DNA of 64,000 nt, from NCBI RefSeq assembly GCF_022398315.1, contig NZ_JAKEVF010000001.1, positions 101,017-165,016 on the forward strand, read 5' to 3'. Positions 9,986-21,039 of this stretch are shown here, piece by piece. The position numbers and the translations under genes were made by a program. Source of the stretch: Shewanella sp. Isolate11. Lineage in GTDB: Bacteria > Pseudomonadota > Gammaproteobacteria > Enterobacterales > Shewanellaceae. The stretch's first letter is position 1. Each line of letters starts with the position of its first letter. The notes under the pieces were generated by a model, which was not told the DNA's origin, made no database searches, and saw only the letters and a list, made by a program, of their open reading frames with translations.

Positions 9986-10318
9986 TTATAAACTTAGAAC
10001 CACACCACTTTGGCGTTTAATCGAATCGATCACGAAGGGCATAAACTCACCGGCATTACCGCGCTCATCAATCCATTTACTATCAACATAAGCAAAATGA
10101 TAGCCACCAAATTGAGTTGCTACCCAAATTTGATGTAGTGGCTCCTGTTTATTGATCACGATCTTTGAACGGTCTTGAAACTCAAGTTGTAAAACATTAC
10201 CAGAGGCATCGATATCGATATCGGCATCTTGATCATCGATAGCGCTCTCGATGGCATCTTCAATTGCCGAAAACATTTCATCAGCGAGCTTATGGTATTC
10301 AGAGTCGGTCATTGCCAT
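9986..10318 (-). CDS. cyaY: Bacterial frataxin, iron-sulfur assembly regulator
   Basis: 110 residues from the ATG at 10318, which has an AAGGA ribosome binding site 8 bp upstream; a longer frame to 10399 gives an atypical extension. The N-terminal helix is rich in Asp and Glu ([10 protein letters not shown] around 40), the iron-binding ridge of frataxins, and the sheet motifs Q-I-W-V-A and G-G-Y-H-F are present. CyaY binds iron and the desulfurase IscS and tunes Fe-S cluster assembly. Convergent with cyaA, 26 bp apart, as in many gammaproteobacteria. Confidence 0.93.
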   Translation of the reverse strand: MAMTDSEYHKLADEMFSAIEDAIESAIDDQDADIDIDASGNVLQLEFQDRSKIVINKQEPLHQIWVATQFGGYHFAYVDSKWIDERGNAGEFMPFVIDSIKRQSGVVLSL

Positions 10319-10775
10319 GACAGCTATCCTTAAATTGCAAAGAGTTGATAATGAATATAGTAACAATGGGGCTGCCGATGCTCCATCGATTTTTATCAAC
10401 TGATAAAAATAGCTAAAATGGCATGAATTAGCATGATATCTACTTGACGTTTTGTGTCTATCTCTGCAACCATCGTACGAATCAAGATTTATGCTTAATT
10501 CATAGGTGCGCGAGCTGATACCAGCTGATATGGATATTTTGCTAAAGGGTGATGAACAGGCGATTATTAATCGACTAAACTTAATCTTTTAGCCTGTTAT
10601 GCCAATTTTTATGCTGTTTTGATAAAAAAACGATTTTTGTTGTTAACAGCTGCGCGCATATCTCGATAGCCCAACCGTTATTAATGACAGTTATATCAAG
10701 GTTATCCCTGTGATAAATAGCACACAGATGGCTGCCAAGTGCAGCCTCGATTAATTTAAAATTCCGGAATGTCTG
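10319..10775. other. Divergent intergenic region cyaY / lptM-lysA
   Basis: A 457-bp gap between two divergent transcription units, so it should hold both promoters. It is AT-rich with several short palindromic stretches. I see no clear promoter pair with correct spacing, no riboswitch fold I recognise (in particular no convincing lysine riboswitch before lysA) and no additional coding sequence. Confidence 0.4.
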
Positions 10776-10949
10776 ATGTTGAAAAAGATGAAGCTGATTT
10801 CGCTTGTGCTGCTAGGGTGCCTATCCATGGCGGCTTGCGGCCAAAAAGGGCCGCTATACAAGTCTCCCGAAATAGAAAATAATCAATCACAGCAACCCGC
10901 AGAAGCGCCAGTTCAACAGTCGACAACAACAAACAAAAAGGAACAATAG
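10776..10949 (+). CDS. lptM: LptM (YifL) small lipoprotein, LPS-assembly modulator
   Basis: A 57-residue frame. A charged start and hydrophobic stretch end in the lipobox M-A-A-C with Cys21, directly followed by G-Q-K-G-P-L-Y, the invariant motif of the YifL/LptM family. The rest is a Gln/Pro/Thr-rich disordered tail. In E. coli LptM associates with the LptD-LptE translocon and helps LptD mature. CCGGAATG lies just before the ATG. It lies one base upstream of the lysA GTG, and AAGGA within its last codons serves lysA, so the two genes are coupled. YifL beside lysA/dapF/cyaY is the usual context. Easily overlooked because of its size. Confidence 0.92.
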   Translation: MLKKMKLISLVLLGCLSMAACGQKGPLYKSPEIENNQSQQPAEAPVQQSTTTNKKEQ

Positions 10950-10950
10950 A

Positions 10951-12195
10951 GTGGATTATTTTTTATACCAAAATGATGAATTACATGCTGAGCAGTGCAA
11001 AGTTGCTGATTTAGCTGAGACTTATGGTACTCCTCTCTATATCTACTCTCGTGCAACTTTAGAGCGACATTGGCATGCGTTTGACAATGCTGTTGGTGAG
11101 CACCCACATCTGATCTGTTATGCAGTTAAAGCCAACTCAAACCTTGCGGTATTAAATGTTTTGGCTCGACTCGGCAGCGGTTTCGATATTGTTTCTGGTG
11201 GCGAATTAGCGCGCGTTATCGAAGCGGGAGGTGATCCTAGTAAAGTAGTCTTCTCTGGTGTGGGTAAAACAGTCCAAGAAATGGAAATGGCGCTTGAGAT
11301 TGGTATTTACTGCTTTAATGTTGAATCGGAAGCTGAGCTTGAACAACTGAATCTAGTGGCTTCGCGCATGGGGAAAGTGGCACCCGTTTCACTGCGTGTA
11401 AATCCCGATGTAGATGCAGGCACTCATCCATATATTTCAACAGGCTTGAAAGAGAATAAATTTGGTATCGCCATGGAAGAAGCTGAGCGCATCTTCCTGC
11501 GAGCTGATGAGTTACCAGGATTGAGCGTAAAAGGAGCAGATTGTCATATCGGCTCGCAGTTAACTGAAATTCAACCTTTCCTCGATGCCATGGAGCGTAT
11601 GCTAGGTTTGATTGACCGCTTAGCTGAGCAAGGGGTGACGATTTCTCATCTCGACGTTGGTGGGGGTTTAGGTGTGACTTATGATGATGAACAGCCTCCC
11701 CAACCAAGTGTTTACGCCGCGGCTTTGGTTGAAAAGTTAGCTGGCCGTGATTTAAAACTGATTTTTGAACCGGGTCGAGCGATTGCCGCGAATGCGGGTA
11801 TTTTCGTGACTCAGGTTTTGTATCTCAAGCAAAATAGCGATAAGAACTTTGCTCTCGTTGACGGTGCGATGAATGATCTGATCCGCCCATCACTGTATAG
11901 CGCTTGGCAAAATATTATTCCTGTGCAGCCACGAGAAGGTTCGACGCTGAACTACGATATTGTCGGTCCTGTCTGCGAAACCGGTGATTTCTTAGGTAAA
12001 GACAGAATGTTAAACCTGCAAGCTAATGATTTGCTTGCGGTTCGTTCTTCTGGTGCCTATGGTTTTACTATGTCATCTAACTACAATTCTCGTCCTCGAG
12101 TGGCAGAAGTCATGGTAGATAAAGACAAGCACTATTTGGTGAGAGCGCGAGAAACTGTAGCGCAACTATGGCAAGGCGAGCAGTTACTGCCGTAA
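10951..12195 (+). CDS. lysA: Diaminopimelate decarboxylase
   Basis: 414 residues starting at GTG 10951, with AAGGA eight bases upstream. It decarboxylates meso-diaminopimelate to L-lysine, the last step of lysine synthesis. It is a fold-type III PLP enzyme: Lys60 in Y-A-V-K-A-N is the Schiff-base lysine, with H-I-G-S-Q, the Gly-rich D-V-G-G-G phosphate loop, F-E-P-G-R and the active-site Cys in G-P-V-C-E-T-G-D all present. dapF, which makes its substrate, follows 35 bp later in the same operon. Confidence 0.96.
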   Translation: MDYFLYQNDELHAEQCKVADLAETYGTPLYIYSRATLERHWHAFDNAVGEHPHLICYAVKANSNLAVLNVLARLGSGFDIVSGGELARVIEAGGDPSKVVFSGVGKTVQEMEMALEIGIYCFNVESEAELEQLNLVASRMGKVAPVSLRVNPDVDAGTHPYISTGLKENKFGIAMEEAERIFLRADELPGLSVKGADCHIGSQLTEIQPFLDAMERMLGLIDRLAEQGVTISHLDVGGGLGVTYDDEQPPQPSVYAAALVEKLAGRDLKLIFEPGRAIAANAGIFVTQVLYLKQNSDKNFALVDGAMNDLIRPSLYSAWQNIIPVQPREGSTLNYDIVGPVCETGDFLGKDRMLNLQANDLLAVRSSGAYGFTMSSNYNSRPRVAEVMVDKDKHYLVRARETVAQLWQGEQLLP

Positions 12196-12230
12196 CCTGT
12201 GTTTAGTTAGTTATTTTAAGGAAGACGTTT

Positions 12231-13070
12231 TTGATCCAATTCACCAAGATGCATGGTCTAGGCAACGACTTTATGGTGGTCGATGGCGTGACACAAAATG
12301 TGTACTTTTCGCCTGAGCAGATAAAGCGATTAGCCGATCGAAACTTTGGGATAGGCTTTGATCAATTATTATTGGTTGAAGCGCCATACGATCCTGAGTT
12401 GGATTTCCATTATCGTATTTTCAATGCCGACGGCAGCGAAGTTGAGCAGTGCGGAAATGGTGCGCGCTGTTTTGCTCGTTTTGTCCGTAATAAAGGATTG
12501 ACTAACAAACAAAAAATTAAGGTCAGTACCTCGTCAGGTAAAATGACTTTACGTTTAGAGCGTGATGGCAATGTGACGGTGAACATGGGCGTACCCATTT
12601 TAGAGCCTAACCGTATTCCTTTTGCTGCTAAAAAAGCGGAAAAAACCTATTTACTGCAAGCCCAAGATATCGCCGGTGTAAGTACCTACTTATGCGGAGC
12701 GGTCTCTATGGGTAATCCTCATTGCGTACTCGATGTCGAAGATGTCGAGACGGCTGATGTAGAAAACGTCGGTGCGTTATTAACTAACCATGAACGTTTT
12801 CCTAAAGGGGTGAATGTTGGCTTTATGCAGGTGATTAATCGTGGCCACATTAAACTGCGGGTCTATGAACGTGGTGCGGCCGAAACCTTAGCCTGTGGTA
12901 GTGGTGCATGTGCGGCGATGGCTGTAGGCCTATTGCAAGGTAAATTAGATCAACAAGTTAGAGTCGATCTTCCCGGTGGTACTTTGACCATTAACTGGGA
13001 AGGCGAAGGCAAGCCCCTCTGGATGACCGGGCCGGCAGAACATGTATATGATGGACAGATACAGCAATGA
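12231..13070 (+). CDS. dapF: Diaminopimelate epimerase
   Basis: 279 residues. The start codon is TTG at 12231, supported by AAGGAAG 7 bp upstream and by the conserved family N-terminus [14 protein letters not shown]. It interconverts LL- and meso-diaminopimelate for lysine and peptidoglycan. Both catalytic cysteines are present: Cys74 in E-Q-C-G-N-G-A-R-C and Cys222 in A-C-G-S-G-A-C. It overlaps the next gene by 4 bp and lies downstream of lysA, forming the lptM-lysA-dapF-DUF484-xerC-yigB cluster. Confidence 0.96.
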   Translation: MIQFTKMHGLGNDFMVVDGVTQNVYFSPEQIKRLADRNFGIGFDQLLLVEAPYDPELDFHYRIFNADGSEVEQCGNGARCFARFVRNKGLTNKQKIKVSTSSGKMTLRLERDGNVTVNMGVPILEPNRIPFAAKKAEKTYLLQAQDIAGVSTYLCGAVSMGNPHCVLDVEDVETADVENVGALLTNHERFPKGVNVGFMQVINRGHIKLRVYERGAAETLACGSGACAAMAVGLLQGKLDQQVRVDLPGGTLTINWEGEGKPLWMTGPAEHVYDGQIQQ

Positions 13071-13705
13071 ATGATGCCATAAATAAAAAAACACCCCTGC
13101 CATTTGACGAGATATTAATTCGAGAGTATCTGCTGGATAACCCAGACTTTTTTAGTCGTTATCCAGAGTTGTTGTTAGCCATGCGTATTCCTCATGCAGA
13201 ACGTGGCGTGGTGTCTTTGGTTGAACGTAAGCAAGAGATGCTGCGTGGTCGTGTGGCTCAGTTAGAAGAGGAGATCACCTCCTTACTAGGCATGGCTTCA
13301 CGTAACGAAAAAATCTTCATGTTTAACTCGGCGTTATCACTGAAGTTATTGCAAGCCGAAGATCTTGGCGAACTGCGTCAAACCCTGTCTACCGAGTTGA
13401 AACAACAGTTTCAGTTTTCACATGTTCGCTTAATCACAGTACATGATATCGATAGCGATCTATCTCATATATGGAGTGAGCGCTTAAAGCCGGGTTACTA
13501 TTTTGGCCGTTTAACTCAGAAGGAGTCGAAACGCCTTTTTGGTAGCGAAGTCGGCTCAGTAGCGTTATCACGATTATCAAATGAATGTGGCCAAGTGATC
13601 TTCGCGATTGCCAGTGATGATCCTATCCACTTTCATCCTGATATGGACAACTTGTTATTAGATCAACTCAAGCAGTTACTCGACCACCTTCTACCTAAGC
13701 TATAA
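13067..13705 (+). CDS. DUF484 family (YigA-like) GAF-type protein
   Basis: 212 residues. The opening residues (I-R-E-Y-L-x-x-N-P-D-F-F) and the following [11 protein letters not shown] segment are the hallmarks of DUF484 proteins. These combine an N-terminal helical region and coiled coil (about 55-85) with a GAF-like domain. Function is unknown; the gene lies between dapF and xerC in many gammaproteobacteria. The start overlaps the dapF stop by 4 bp and xerC follows 4 bp after the stop, so all are co-translated. A link to chromosome or cell-wall processes is suggested only by position. Confidence 0.85.
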   Translation: MNDAINKKTPLPFDEILIREYLLDNPDFFSRYPELLLAMRIPHAERGVVSLVERKQEMLRGRVAQLEEEITSLLGMASRNEKIFMFNSALSLKLLQAEDLGELRQTLSTELKQQFQFSHVRLITVHDIDSDLSHIWSERLKPGYYFGRLTQKESKRLFGSEVGSVALSRLSNECGQVIFAIASDDPIHFHPDMDNLLLDQLKQLLDHLLPKL

Positions 13706-13709
13706 CCCA

Positions 13710-14606
13710 ATGAAGAGTGCAGACTGGCTCAAGCGCTTTGAACATTATCTGGCTTCAGAGCGCCAGTTGTCTCCCCATACTGTACGTAATTACCGGTTTG
13801 AGCTACAGAGAGTTAGTGAGCTTTTACCCGACAATTTAGGTTGGCACAAGGTCAATAGCGATTATCTTCAAGCCGTGCTGAGCAAGCTCCATCGGCGAGG
13901 ATTAGGTGCTCGTTCTATCGCTTTGTGTTTGTCGGCATTAAAGCAATTTTGCCAATATCTACTGCAAGAACGTTTGATCACCCTCGATCCCACTATCGGT
14001 TTAAGTGCGCCGAAACGTGCTAAGCCGTTGCCGAAAAATATGGATCTCGATTCAGTTACTCATCTGTTATCTATCGATGATGATTCGCCTCTGGCGATGC
14101 GTGATATGGCAATCATGGAGCTGTTTTACTCTTCTGGTTTACGTTTGGCTGAATTAGCCGCCCTTAACATCTCAGATATTCAATTTGGTGAACATCAAGT
14201 GAAGGTGATGGGGAAGGGCAGTAAAGAGCGTATTGTTCCCATTGGCACTCTGGCTATCGACGCGATTAAGCGCTGGTTGGATATTCGTCGTGGTTTTAGT
14301 TGTGAAGATGATGCCCTGTTTGTCACGGCAAAAGGCAAGCGTTTGGCACACCGTTCTATTCAAGCCAGGCTTAATAAATGGGGCCAGGAACAAGGGCTGA
14401 GTATGCATGTGCATCCGCATAAATTACGTCACTCTTTTGCGACTCATATGCTTGAGTCCAGTAGCGATTTGCGCGCGGTGCAAGAGCTCTTAGGTCATGC
14501 CAATTTATCCACCACTCAAGTCTATACCAGTTTAGATTTCCAACATTTAGCTAAGGTGTATGACGGCGCCCATCCCAGAGCCAAGAAGCGAGGTGGCAAT
14601 GGTTAG
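13710..14606 (+). CDS. xerC: Tyrosine recombinase XerC
   Basis: 298 residues, same length as E. coli XerC. With XerD it resolves chromosome dimers at dif. The N-terminal SAM-like core-binding domain (about 1-95) is followed by the catalytic domain with the complete set Arg145, Lys169, His237, Arg240, His263 and nucleophile Tyr272. The dapF-DUF484-xerC-yigB order is the housekeeping context, which argues against a phage or integron integrase. No attachment site or cargo is nearby. Confidence 0.95.
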   Translation: MKSADWLKRFEHYLASERQLSPHTVRNYRFELQRVSELLPDNLGWHKVNSDYLQAVLSKLHRRGLGARSIALCLSALKQFCQYLLQERLITLDPTIGLSAPKRAKPLPKNMDLDSVTHLLSIDDDSPLAMRDMAIMELFYSSGLRLAELAALNISDIQFGEHQVKVMGKGSKERIVPIGTLAIDAIKRWLDIRRGFSCEDDALFVTAKGKRLAHRSIQARLNKWGQEQGLSMHVHPHKLRHSFATHMLESSSDLRAVQELLGHANLSTTQVYTSLDFQHLAKVYDGAHPRAKKRGGNG

Positions 14607-15330
14607 AATTGCGATTAAGCCAAAGCCAATCACGGTGATTAGTTTCGATCTTGACGACACTCTGTATGACAACCGTGGCAATATCATTAATGCCGAACGT
14701 CAGCTACAGCTCTGGCTGGCTAAACAGTTTCCTAAGAGCGCTATGTGGCAAACACAAGATTGGTTAGCCCTGAAGCAGCAATTGATAAAACACACACCTA
14801 GTCTAGGCCATGATACCAGTGCTGCTCGCAAGGCGACGTTAATTCAGGGCTTAAGCCAATTAGGATATTCAACCGATGAGGCTACATCGGGTGCAGAGCA
14901 AGGGCTACAACATTTTCTGCATTATCGCTCCGACTTTAGCGTGCCGCCGCAAGTGTTAGCCACACTGAAACAGTTGTCACAGCATTTTAGACTTATTGGG
15001 ATCACCAATGGTAATGTCGATGCCGCTCGGATTGGTTTAGGTGATGCTTTAGAATTTGTATTGCATCCGGGAAATGGACTGCGAATGAAGCCTTATGCCG
15101 ATCTATTTGAACAAGCCATATCTCGATTACAGATAAGCCGCGAGCAGCTATTACATGTGGGTGACAGTTATCGCGCCGATGTCCAAGGTGCCCGTCGAGC
15201 CGGTTGTCAGGCGGCGTGGTTAAATCCTGCCGTAGCTAGAGCTCCTGAAGCTCATGGCGCAGGTTTATTGCCTCATATTCAATTAACCAGCATCGATGAA
15301 TTACTGCATCTGGCTTGGATGTCTGTTTGA
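14599..15330 (+). CDS. yigB: YigB-like HAD phosphatase
   Basis: 243 residues from the ATG at 14599, which has GAGGTGG immediately upstream and overlaps the xerC stop by 8 bp; an upstream in-frame start at 14560 lacks this support. HAD motif I is F-D-L-D-D-T with nucleophile Asp17 and Asp19. Motif II T-N-G lies near residue 136 and motif IV G-D-S-Y-R-A-D near 190. E. coli YigB dephosphorylates FMN and the riboflavin-pathway intermediate. Substrate here is inferred from orthology and position after xerC. Confidence 0.85.
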   Translation: MVRIAIKPKPITVISFDLDDTLYDNRGNIINAERQLQLWLAKQFPKSAMWQTQDWLALKQQLIKHTPSLGHDTSAARKATLIQGLSQLGYSTDEATSGAEQGLQHFLHYRSDFSVPPQVLATLKQLSQHFRLIGITNGNVDAARIGLGDALEFVLHPGNGLRMKPYADLFEQAISRLQISREQLLHVGDSYRADVQGARRAGCQAAWLNPAVARAPEAHGAGLLPHIQLTSIDELLHLAWMSV

Positions 15331-15465
15331 TTTTGGCCAAGGTTTGAATATCGTCTCTAGCAATTAGCTAAAGGTTCTGTGCTATTGCTAAGGCAAATGG
15401 GGGGATTTACGGTGCTGTGAAGGTGTGCAACAAAACAACGGGGGACATATGGGGGGACATTTTAA

Positions 15466-15503
15466 CAAAAAACGGGTTCCCATTTCTGGAAAACCCGTTT
15501 TAA
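15466..15503 (-). terminator. Rho-independent terminator after fis
   Basis: Perfect inverted repeat AAAACGGGTT (15469-15478) / AACCCGTTTT (15492-15501) with a 13-base loop, followed in the minus direction by further T residues. It lies 25 bp past the fis stop and should end the prmA/dusB-fis transcript. The A-rich opposite side means it might also stop yigB transcription. Confidence 0.85.
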
Positions 15504-15525
15504 TACAACAGACTAAAATTGATTC

Positions 15526-16817
<1,292 letters not shown>

Positions 16818-16962
16818 TTATCAATCACACCTTGCGCTTCAAAGGGGCGCTATAGTACGCCTTTTTCACGCCGCTGAAAAGGCCAATAAATGACCAGAAT
16901 GAAACTTTTTTACTTGACTTTTGAAAGGTGAGAAGTCAACAGCGGCCTAGAGCCGCTGGCTA

Positions 16963-17850
16963 TTAACGTGATTTACGTACCCCTGTCAAGCGGCTCCATT
17001 CCTCTTTGTGAGCAGGTGCGTCCATGTCAAACCATTGGTTGTAATGTTGGCAAATTTCGTCGGCTTGTTCTTTTAACAGGCCAGATAGTGCCAGTAAGCC
17101 ACCGGGTTGCACTTTTTCAGCGATCAGTGGGGCTAGTTCGCGTAGTGGGCCTGCGAGGATATTGGCCACTAAGACTTCGGCCATTAGGTCAGCAGGCTGT
17201 TCTTCTGGAAGATATAATGCCAGCTTATCGGCAACGCCGTTGCGTTCTGCGTTGGCTTTAGAGGCATCAATGGCTTGATAGTCGATGTCGATCCCTGTGA
17301 CTTTACCTGCACCAAGCTTAATCGCGGCAATGGCAAGAATGCCTGAACCACAGCCAAAGTCGATCACTTCTTTGTCGCTCAGATCGAGCCCGTCGAGCCA
17401 CTCGAGACACAATGCGGTTGTTGGGTGGGTTCCGGTACCGAAAGCAAGGCCAGGGTCTAGCATGACATTGACCGCTTGTGGGTCAGGGACTTCACGCCAG
17501 CTTGGGCAGATCCATAGACGATTACCAAACTGAATCGGGTGGAAGTTATCCATCCATTCCCGCTCCCAATCTTTGTCTTCGACCTGCTCAATTTTATGGC
17601 TGAAGTCTGCACCTAAATAAGGTTGTAGTTTGAGCATTTCGACAATAGGCGCAAGGTCATAATCGGCTTCAAATAGTGCTGTCAGTACCGTGTGATTCCA
17701 CAGCGGTGTTTCACCTAAGTTAGGTTCGTAGATAGGGGTGTCTTTACCATCTTCGTAGGTGATCGATAGGGCGCCAAACTCCATAAGCAGGTCGCTTAAT
17801 GTTTCTGCGTGTTGATTGTCGGTATCAAGTTTTAACTGGATCCAAGCCAT
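16963..17850 (-). CDS. prmA: Ribosomal protein L11 methyltransferase
   Basis: 295 residues, matching E. coli PrmA (293). The N-terminal substrate-recognition domain begins [11 protein letters not shown] linker leads to the SAM-dependent methyltransferase domain with motif [11 protein letters not shown] near 165, preceded by [11 protein letters not shown], and the N-I-L-A-G-P-L motif near 228. It trimethylates lysines and the N-terminus of L11. Upstream of dusB-fis as in other Shewanella and enterobacteria. Confidence 0.95.
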   Translation of the reverse strand: MAWIQLKLDTDNQHAETLSDLLMEFGALSITYEDGKDTPIYEPNLGETPLWNHTVLTALFEADYDLAPIVEMLKLQPYLGADFSHKIEQVEDKDWEREWMDNFHPIQFGNRLWICPSWREVPDPQAVNVMLDPGLAFGTGTHPTTALCLEWLDGLDLSDKEVIDFGCGSGILAIAAIKLGAGKVTGIDIDYQAIDASKANAERNGVADKLALYLPEEQPADLMAEVLVANILAGPLRELAPLIAEKVQPGGLLALSGLLKEQADEICQHYNQWFDMDAPAHKEEWSRLTGVRKSR

Positions 17851-18073
17851 GGGATCTTCTCTCTCAAGTCAATAATGGCGTTATTGTAAACCATGGTGTG
17901 GCTTAAAGGCACAATGTTCTGAAATGGAGATCATAAAATCGACAAATTAAATTATCGATTCAATAGCTTATATTGATAAAGCTAATTTAACCATCTTGTT
18001 TGAAATGATCGTTTAAATGTATGATTAATATTGGTTAACTGGTATTACCTTTGTTTCTTTTTTTAGGTTTGTT

Positions 18074-18089
18074 TGTGACGCTTATCAAA
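18074..18089. promoter_or_regulatory. CRP-like site 1 upstream of frdC
   Basis: TGTGA (18074-18078), six-base spacer, TCAAA (18085-18089). Nine of ten positions match TGTGA-N6-TCACA. It lies 108 bp before the frdC ATG. CRP is the main activator of anaerobic respiratory genes in S. oneidensis, so a functional site is credible. Motif evidence only. Confidence 0.65.
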
Positions 18090-18105
18090 GGTTGACGGAC
18101 TTCTG

Positions 18106-18121
18106 GGTGAGCTGGATCACG
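18106..18121. promoter_or_regulatory. CRP-like site 2 upstream of frdC
   Basis: GGTGA (18106-18110), six-base spacer, TCACG (18117-18121): eight of ten consensus positions and a near-perfect dyad. Its centre is 32 bp from that of site 1, about three helical turns, placing both on the same face of DNA. Weaker match than site 1. Confidence 0.5.
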
Positions 18122-18197
18122 CTTTGATTGTGGCAGGATTTGAAGAGCAGTACATACTGCTATGGTGTAGATCCCGATATTAGGCGCTAAAGAAAAG

Positions 18198-18923
18198 ATG
18201 AACGATAAACGCAGTCAGCAACAAGCAATTCATTATGCTCCACTCAGTAGTCCGTGGTCAGCAAGGGCTGATACAGTGCAGAGTGCTACCGGAGTTTTAC
18301 TTGGCTTTTTTCTACTAGCACACCTACATTTCGAGTCGAGCATACTATTAGGCAAAGAGGCCTTTTATCGTGTAGCGCAATTTCTCGAAGGCGGCATGTT
18401 TACGAGTTCTGGCCATGGTATGCCAATTCTTACTCAGCTCTTTTCAGCTTTTATTTTATTTGTGGTTGTACTGCATGCGGCGATGGCACTTCGCCGTTTT
18501 CCGGCTCAGCTCGGTCAGTGGCGTGCACTGCGTCGTAATATGCAAGTGATTAATCATAAAGACACCAATCTTTGGTTCTGGCAGATGGTGACAGGCTTCA
18601 TTCTGTTCTTCTTAGCGCCAGTGCATATCTTTACCATGATCACTAATCCAGAAATTGGTCCTCATTTATCTGCCGAGCGTGTGTATCACGCCAATGCTTG
18701 GTTATTGTATGCCTTGTTATTACCGGCTGTGGTGGTTCATGCCATGTTTGGACTTTATCGTGTGGCGGTGAAATGGGGTTTCATAGCTAATCGTAATGGT
18801 TTACGTAAAGTGGCTAAGGTGCTGATTGTCTATTTGCTGGTGATAGGCCTATTGAGCCTTAGTGCTTATTTAATCATCGGTAGTGAGTTACCTCTGCCTA
18901 TTACGCCATATTCACCAAATTAA
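18198..18923 (+). CDS. frdC: Fumarate reductase dihaem cytochrome b subunit
   Basis: 241 residues with five predicted membrane helices. His44, His93, His143 and His181 lie at nearly the same numbers as the four haem ligands of Wolinella succinogenes FrdC (44, 93, 143, 182). It anchors FrdAB in the inner membrane and takes electrons from menaquinol. This is the single-anchor, two-haem type, unlike the haem-free FrdC/FrdD pair of E. coli. First gene of frdCAB. The ATG follows an AAGAAAAG stretch, a modest ribosome binding site. Confidence 0.93.
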   Translation: MNDKRSQQQAIHYAPLSSPWSARADTVQSATGVLLGFFLLAHLHFESSILLGKEAFYRVAQFLEGGMFTSSGHGMPILTQLFSAFILFVVVLHAAMALRRFPAQLGQWRALRRNMQVINHKDTNLWFWQMVTGFILFFLAPVHIFTMITNPEIGPHLSAERVYHANAWLLYALLLPAVVVHAMFGLYRVAVKWGFIANRNGLRKVAKVLIVYLLVIGLLSLSAYLIIGSELPLPITPYSPN

Positions 18924-19032
18924 TCTGTGTGTTAGATATAAATCAATCTAATTAAATGATTCTGTGGGTGGAGTCCCAGTGAGCTTGGACTCATTCACTC
19001 AGGCAAGTCTATCTGTTCGTTAAGGAGCAAGT

Positions 19033-21039
19033 GTGAAACTGATATATACCGATTCTCTCGTGGTTGGCGCTGGGCTTGCGGGCTTAAGGGTTGCCATCGC
19101 CTCAAAAGAGCGTGGTTTAGATACAGTTGTATTGTCGCTTATTCCGGCGAAACGTTCGCACTCTGCTGCGGCACAAGGGGGGATGCAAGCCAGTCTGGGC
19201 AATACCGTCAAGGGGATGGGTGATGATGAAGATATCCATTTTCAAGATACGGTAAAAGGCTCCGATTGGGGCTGCGATCAAGAAGTAGCCCGGATGTTTG
19301 CCCATTGTGCACCCAAGGCGGTACGAGAATTAGCTAACTGGGGCGTGCCTTGGACGCGAGTGACTAAAGGTCAGCGTGAAGTGGTGGTGAATGCCGAGAA
19401 AGTTACCATTGAAGAAGCCGAAGCGGCTCATGGTTTGATTAATGCCCGTGATTTTGGTGGCACTAAGAAATGGCGCACCTGTTATACCGCAGATGGTACC
19501 GGTCATTCACTGCTATATGCGGTGGACAACAAAGCCATATCGTTGGACATTCCGGTGCATGAACGTGTTGAAGCCTTGGCATTGATCCACGATGGTGAGC
19601 GTTGTCATGGTGTGGTGGCTCGCTGCCTAATTACCGGTGAGCTGCGTGCCTATATTGGTAAATCGACCACCATTGCCACTGGCGGTTATGGTCGTCTGTA
19701 TGAAGTATCAACCAATGCCATTATTTGTGAAGGCATAGGTCAAGCTCTGGCGCTGGAAACCGGCGTGGCTAAGCTAGGTAATATGGAAGCGGTACAGTTC
19801 CACCCCACTGCCATAGTGCCTGTCGGTATTCTTACCACAGAAGGTTGTCGTGGTGATGGTGGCTTGCTGCGAGATAAAGATGGTCATCGTTTCATGCCCG
19901 ATTATGAGCCTGAAAAGAAAGAATTAGCTTCGCGAGATGTGGTGTCACGTCGTATGACAGAGCATATTCGTAAAGGCAAAGGGGTCGATAGTCCTTATGG
20001 GCCACACCTGTGGCTGGATATCACGTTACTTGGGCGTAAACACGTCGAAACTAACTTGCGTGAAGTTAAAGAGATCTGTGAGAACTTCTTAGGTATCGAT
20101 CCGGCTACAGATTGGATCCCTGTGCGTCCCACTCAACATTATTCTATGGGCGGGATTCGTACCGATGCTAAAGGGCAAAGCCCTCAGCTTAAAGGTCTGT
20201 TTAGTGTCGGTGAGGCGGCCTGTTGGGACATGCACGGCTTTAACCGTCTTGGTGGCAACTCGCTGGCTGAAACAGTTGTGGGCGGCATGATCATCGGTAA
20301 ATATGTGGCCGATTTCTGTGAGCAAGCCAGTTTAGAGATCGACACACAACTGGTTGAGAAGTTTGTTGCCAAAGTTGGCAGTGAAATCGATCAATTGATT
20401 GAGGGTGACGGCAAAGAGTCTGCGTTTACCATCAAACTTGAGATGCAACGCATCATGATGGATTACGTGGGGATTTTCCGTAATGGCCCTGAACTGAAAA
20501 AGGCCATCAGTGAACTAGAAGCCCTGCTTGTACGCTCTCGTAACCTGGGCTTGCGCTGTAAGAAGCGTCATGCCAATCCTGAGTTAGTTGAAGCGCTGCG
20601 AGTTAAGCGGATGCTTAAAGTGGCACTCACAGTAGCGTGCGGCGCAGAAGCGCGAACCGAGAGTCGCGGCGCTCATGCGCGTGAAGATTATCCGCAGCGT
20701 AACGATAAAGACTGGTTAAACCGAACGTTATCAAGCTGGCCAAGTGAAGATGCCACTTTGCCAGAATTGGATTATGAACAGTTAGATGTTATGAAGATGG
20801 AATTGCCGCCGGGGTATCGTGGTTACGGGATCAATAATGCGATTGAGCATCCTGATACCGAGAAGCGCCAACAGCAGATCACCGACATTTTGGCTGGGTT
20901 AGCTGACGATGCCGACCGCCATGAACGTCAGCATGCGCTGATGCCTTTCGAGGTGCCACCTTCACTGCAAGCGCGTAATGAGCGTTTGCATGATAAACCG
21001 CTTAGCAATAGTCAGTGTTGTGGAGATGAAACCAAATGA
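19033..21039 (+). CDS. frdA: Fumarate reductase flavoprotein subunit
   Basis: 668 residues starting at GTG 19033 with AAGGAG 5 bp upstream. It reduces fumarate to succinate at a covalently bound FAD. The dinucleotide motif G-A-G-L-A-G is at 12-17 and the FAD-linking His43 is in [10 protein letters not shown], the same number as in Wolinella. Substrate-binding motifs Q-F-H-P-T and [11 protein letters not shown] are intact. No signal peptide, so it faces the cytoplasm, distinct from the soluble periplasmic flavocytochrome c FccA. Overlaps frdB by 4 bp. Confidence 0.95.
   Translation: MKLIYTDSLVVGAGLAGLRVAIASKERGLDTVVLSLIPAKRSHSAAAQGGMQASLGNTVKGMGDDEDIHFQDTVKGSDWGCDQEVARMFAHCAPKAVRELANWGVPWTRVTKGQREVVVNAEKVTIEEAEAAHGLINARDFGGTKKWRTCYTADGTGHSLLYAVDNKAISLDIPVHERVEALALIHDGERCHGVVARCLITGELRAYIGKSTTIATGGYGRLYEVSTNAIICEGIGQALALETGVAKLGNMEAVQFHPTAIVPVGILTTEGCRGDGGLLRDKDGHRFMPDYEPEKKELASRDVVSRRMTEHIRKGKGVDSPYGPHLWLDITLLGRKHVETNLREVKEICENFLGIDPATDWIPVRPTQHYSMGGIRTDAKGQSPQLKGLFSVGEAACWDMHGFNRLGGNSLAETVVGGMIIGKYVADFCEQASLEIDTQLVEKFVAKVGSEIDQLIEGDGKESAFTIKLEMQRIMMDYVGIFRNGPELKKAISELEALLVRSRNLGLRCKKRHANPELVEALRVKRMLKVALTVACGAEARTESRGAHAREDYPQRNDKDWLNRTLSSWPSEDATLPELDYEQLDVMKMELPPGYRGYGINNAIEHPDTEKRQQQITDILAGLADDADRHERQHALMPFEVPPSLQARNERLHDKPLSNSQCCGDETK

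Larger units (their letters stand above)
17851..18197. other. Divergent intergenic region prmA / frd
   Basis: A 347-bp AT-rich gap separating prmA (-) from frdC (+). It contains the two CRP-like sites listed separately. The remainder shows no open frame or recognisable structured RNA. A frd promoter near 18092-18150 is likely but I cannot place a -10 box with confidence. Confidence 0.5.

Noticed and set aside
10319..10775. Lysine riboswitch upstream of lysA
   Set aside because: I could not find the expected conserved junction elements, and lptM lies between this region and lysA.
13710..14606. xerC as a phage or integron integrase
   Set aside because: Housekeeping position between the DUF484 gene and yigB, length equal to E. 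coli XerC and no attachment site or cargo.
15437..15461. Repeated GGGGACAT motif before the fis terminator, considered as an attachment core or operator
   Set aside because: Only two adjacent copies, no flanking dyad and no mobile gene nearby; too little to support a function.
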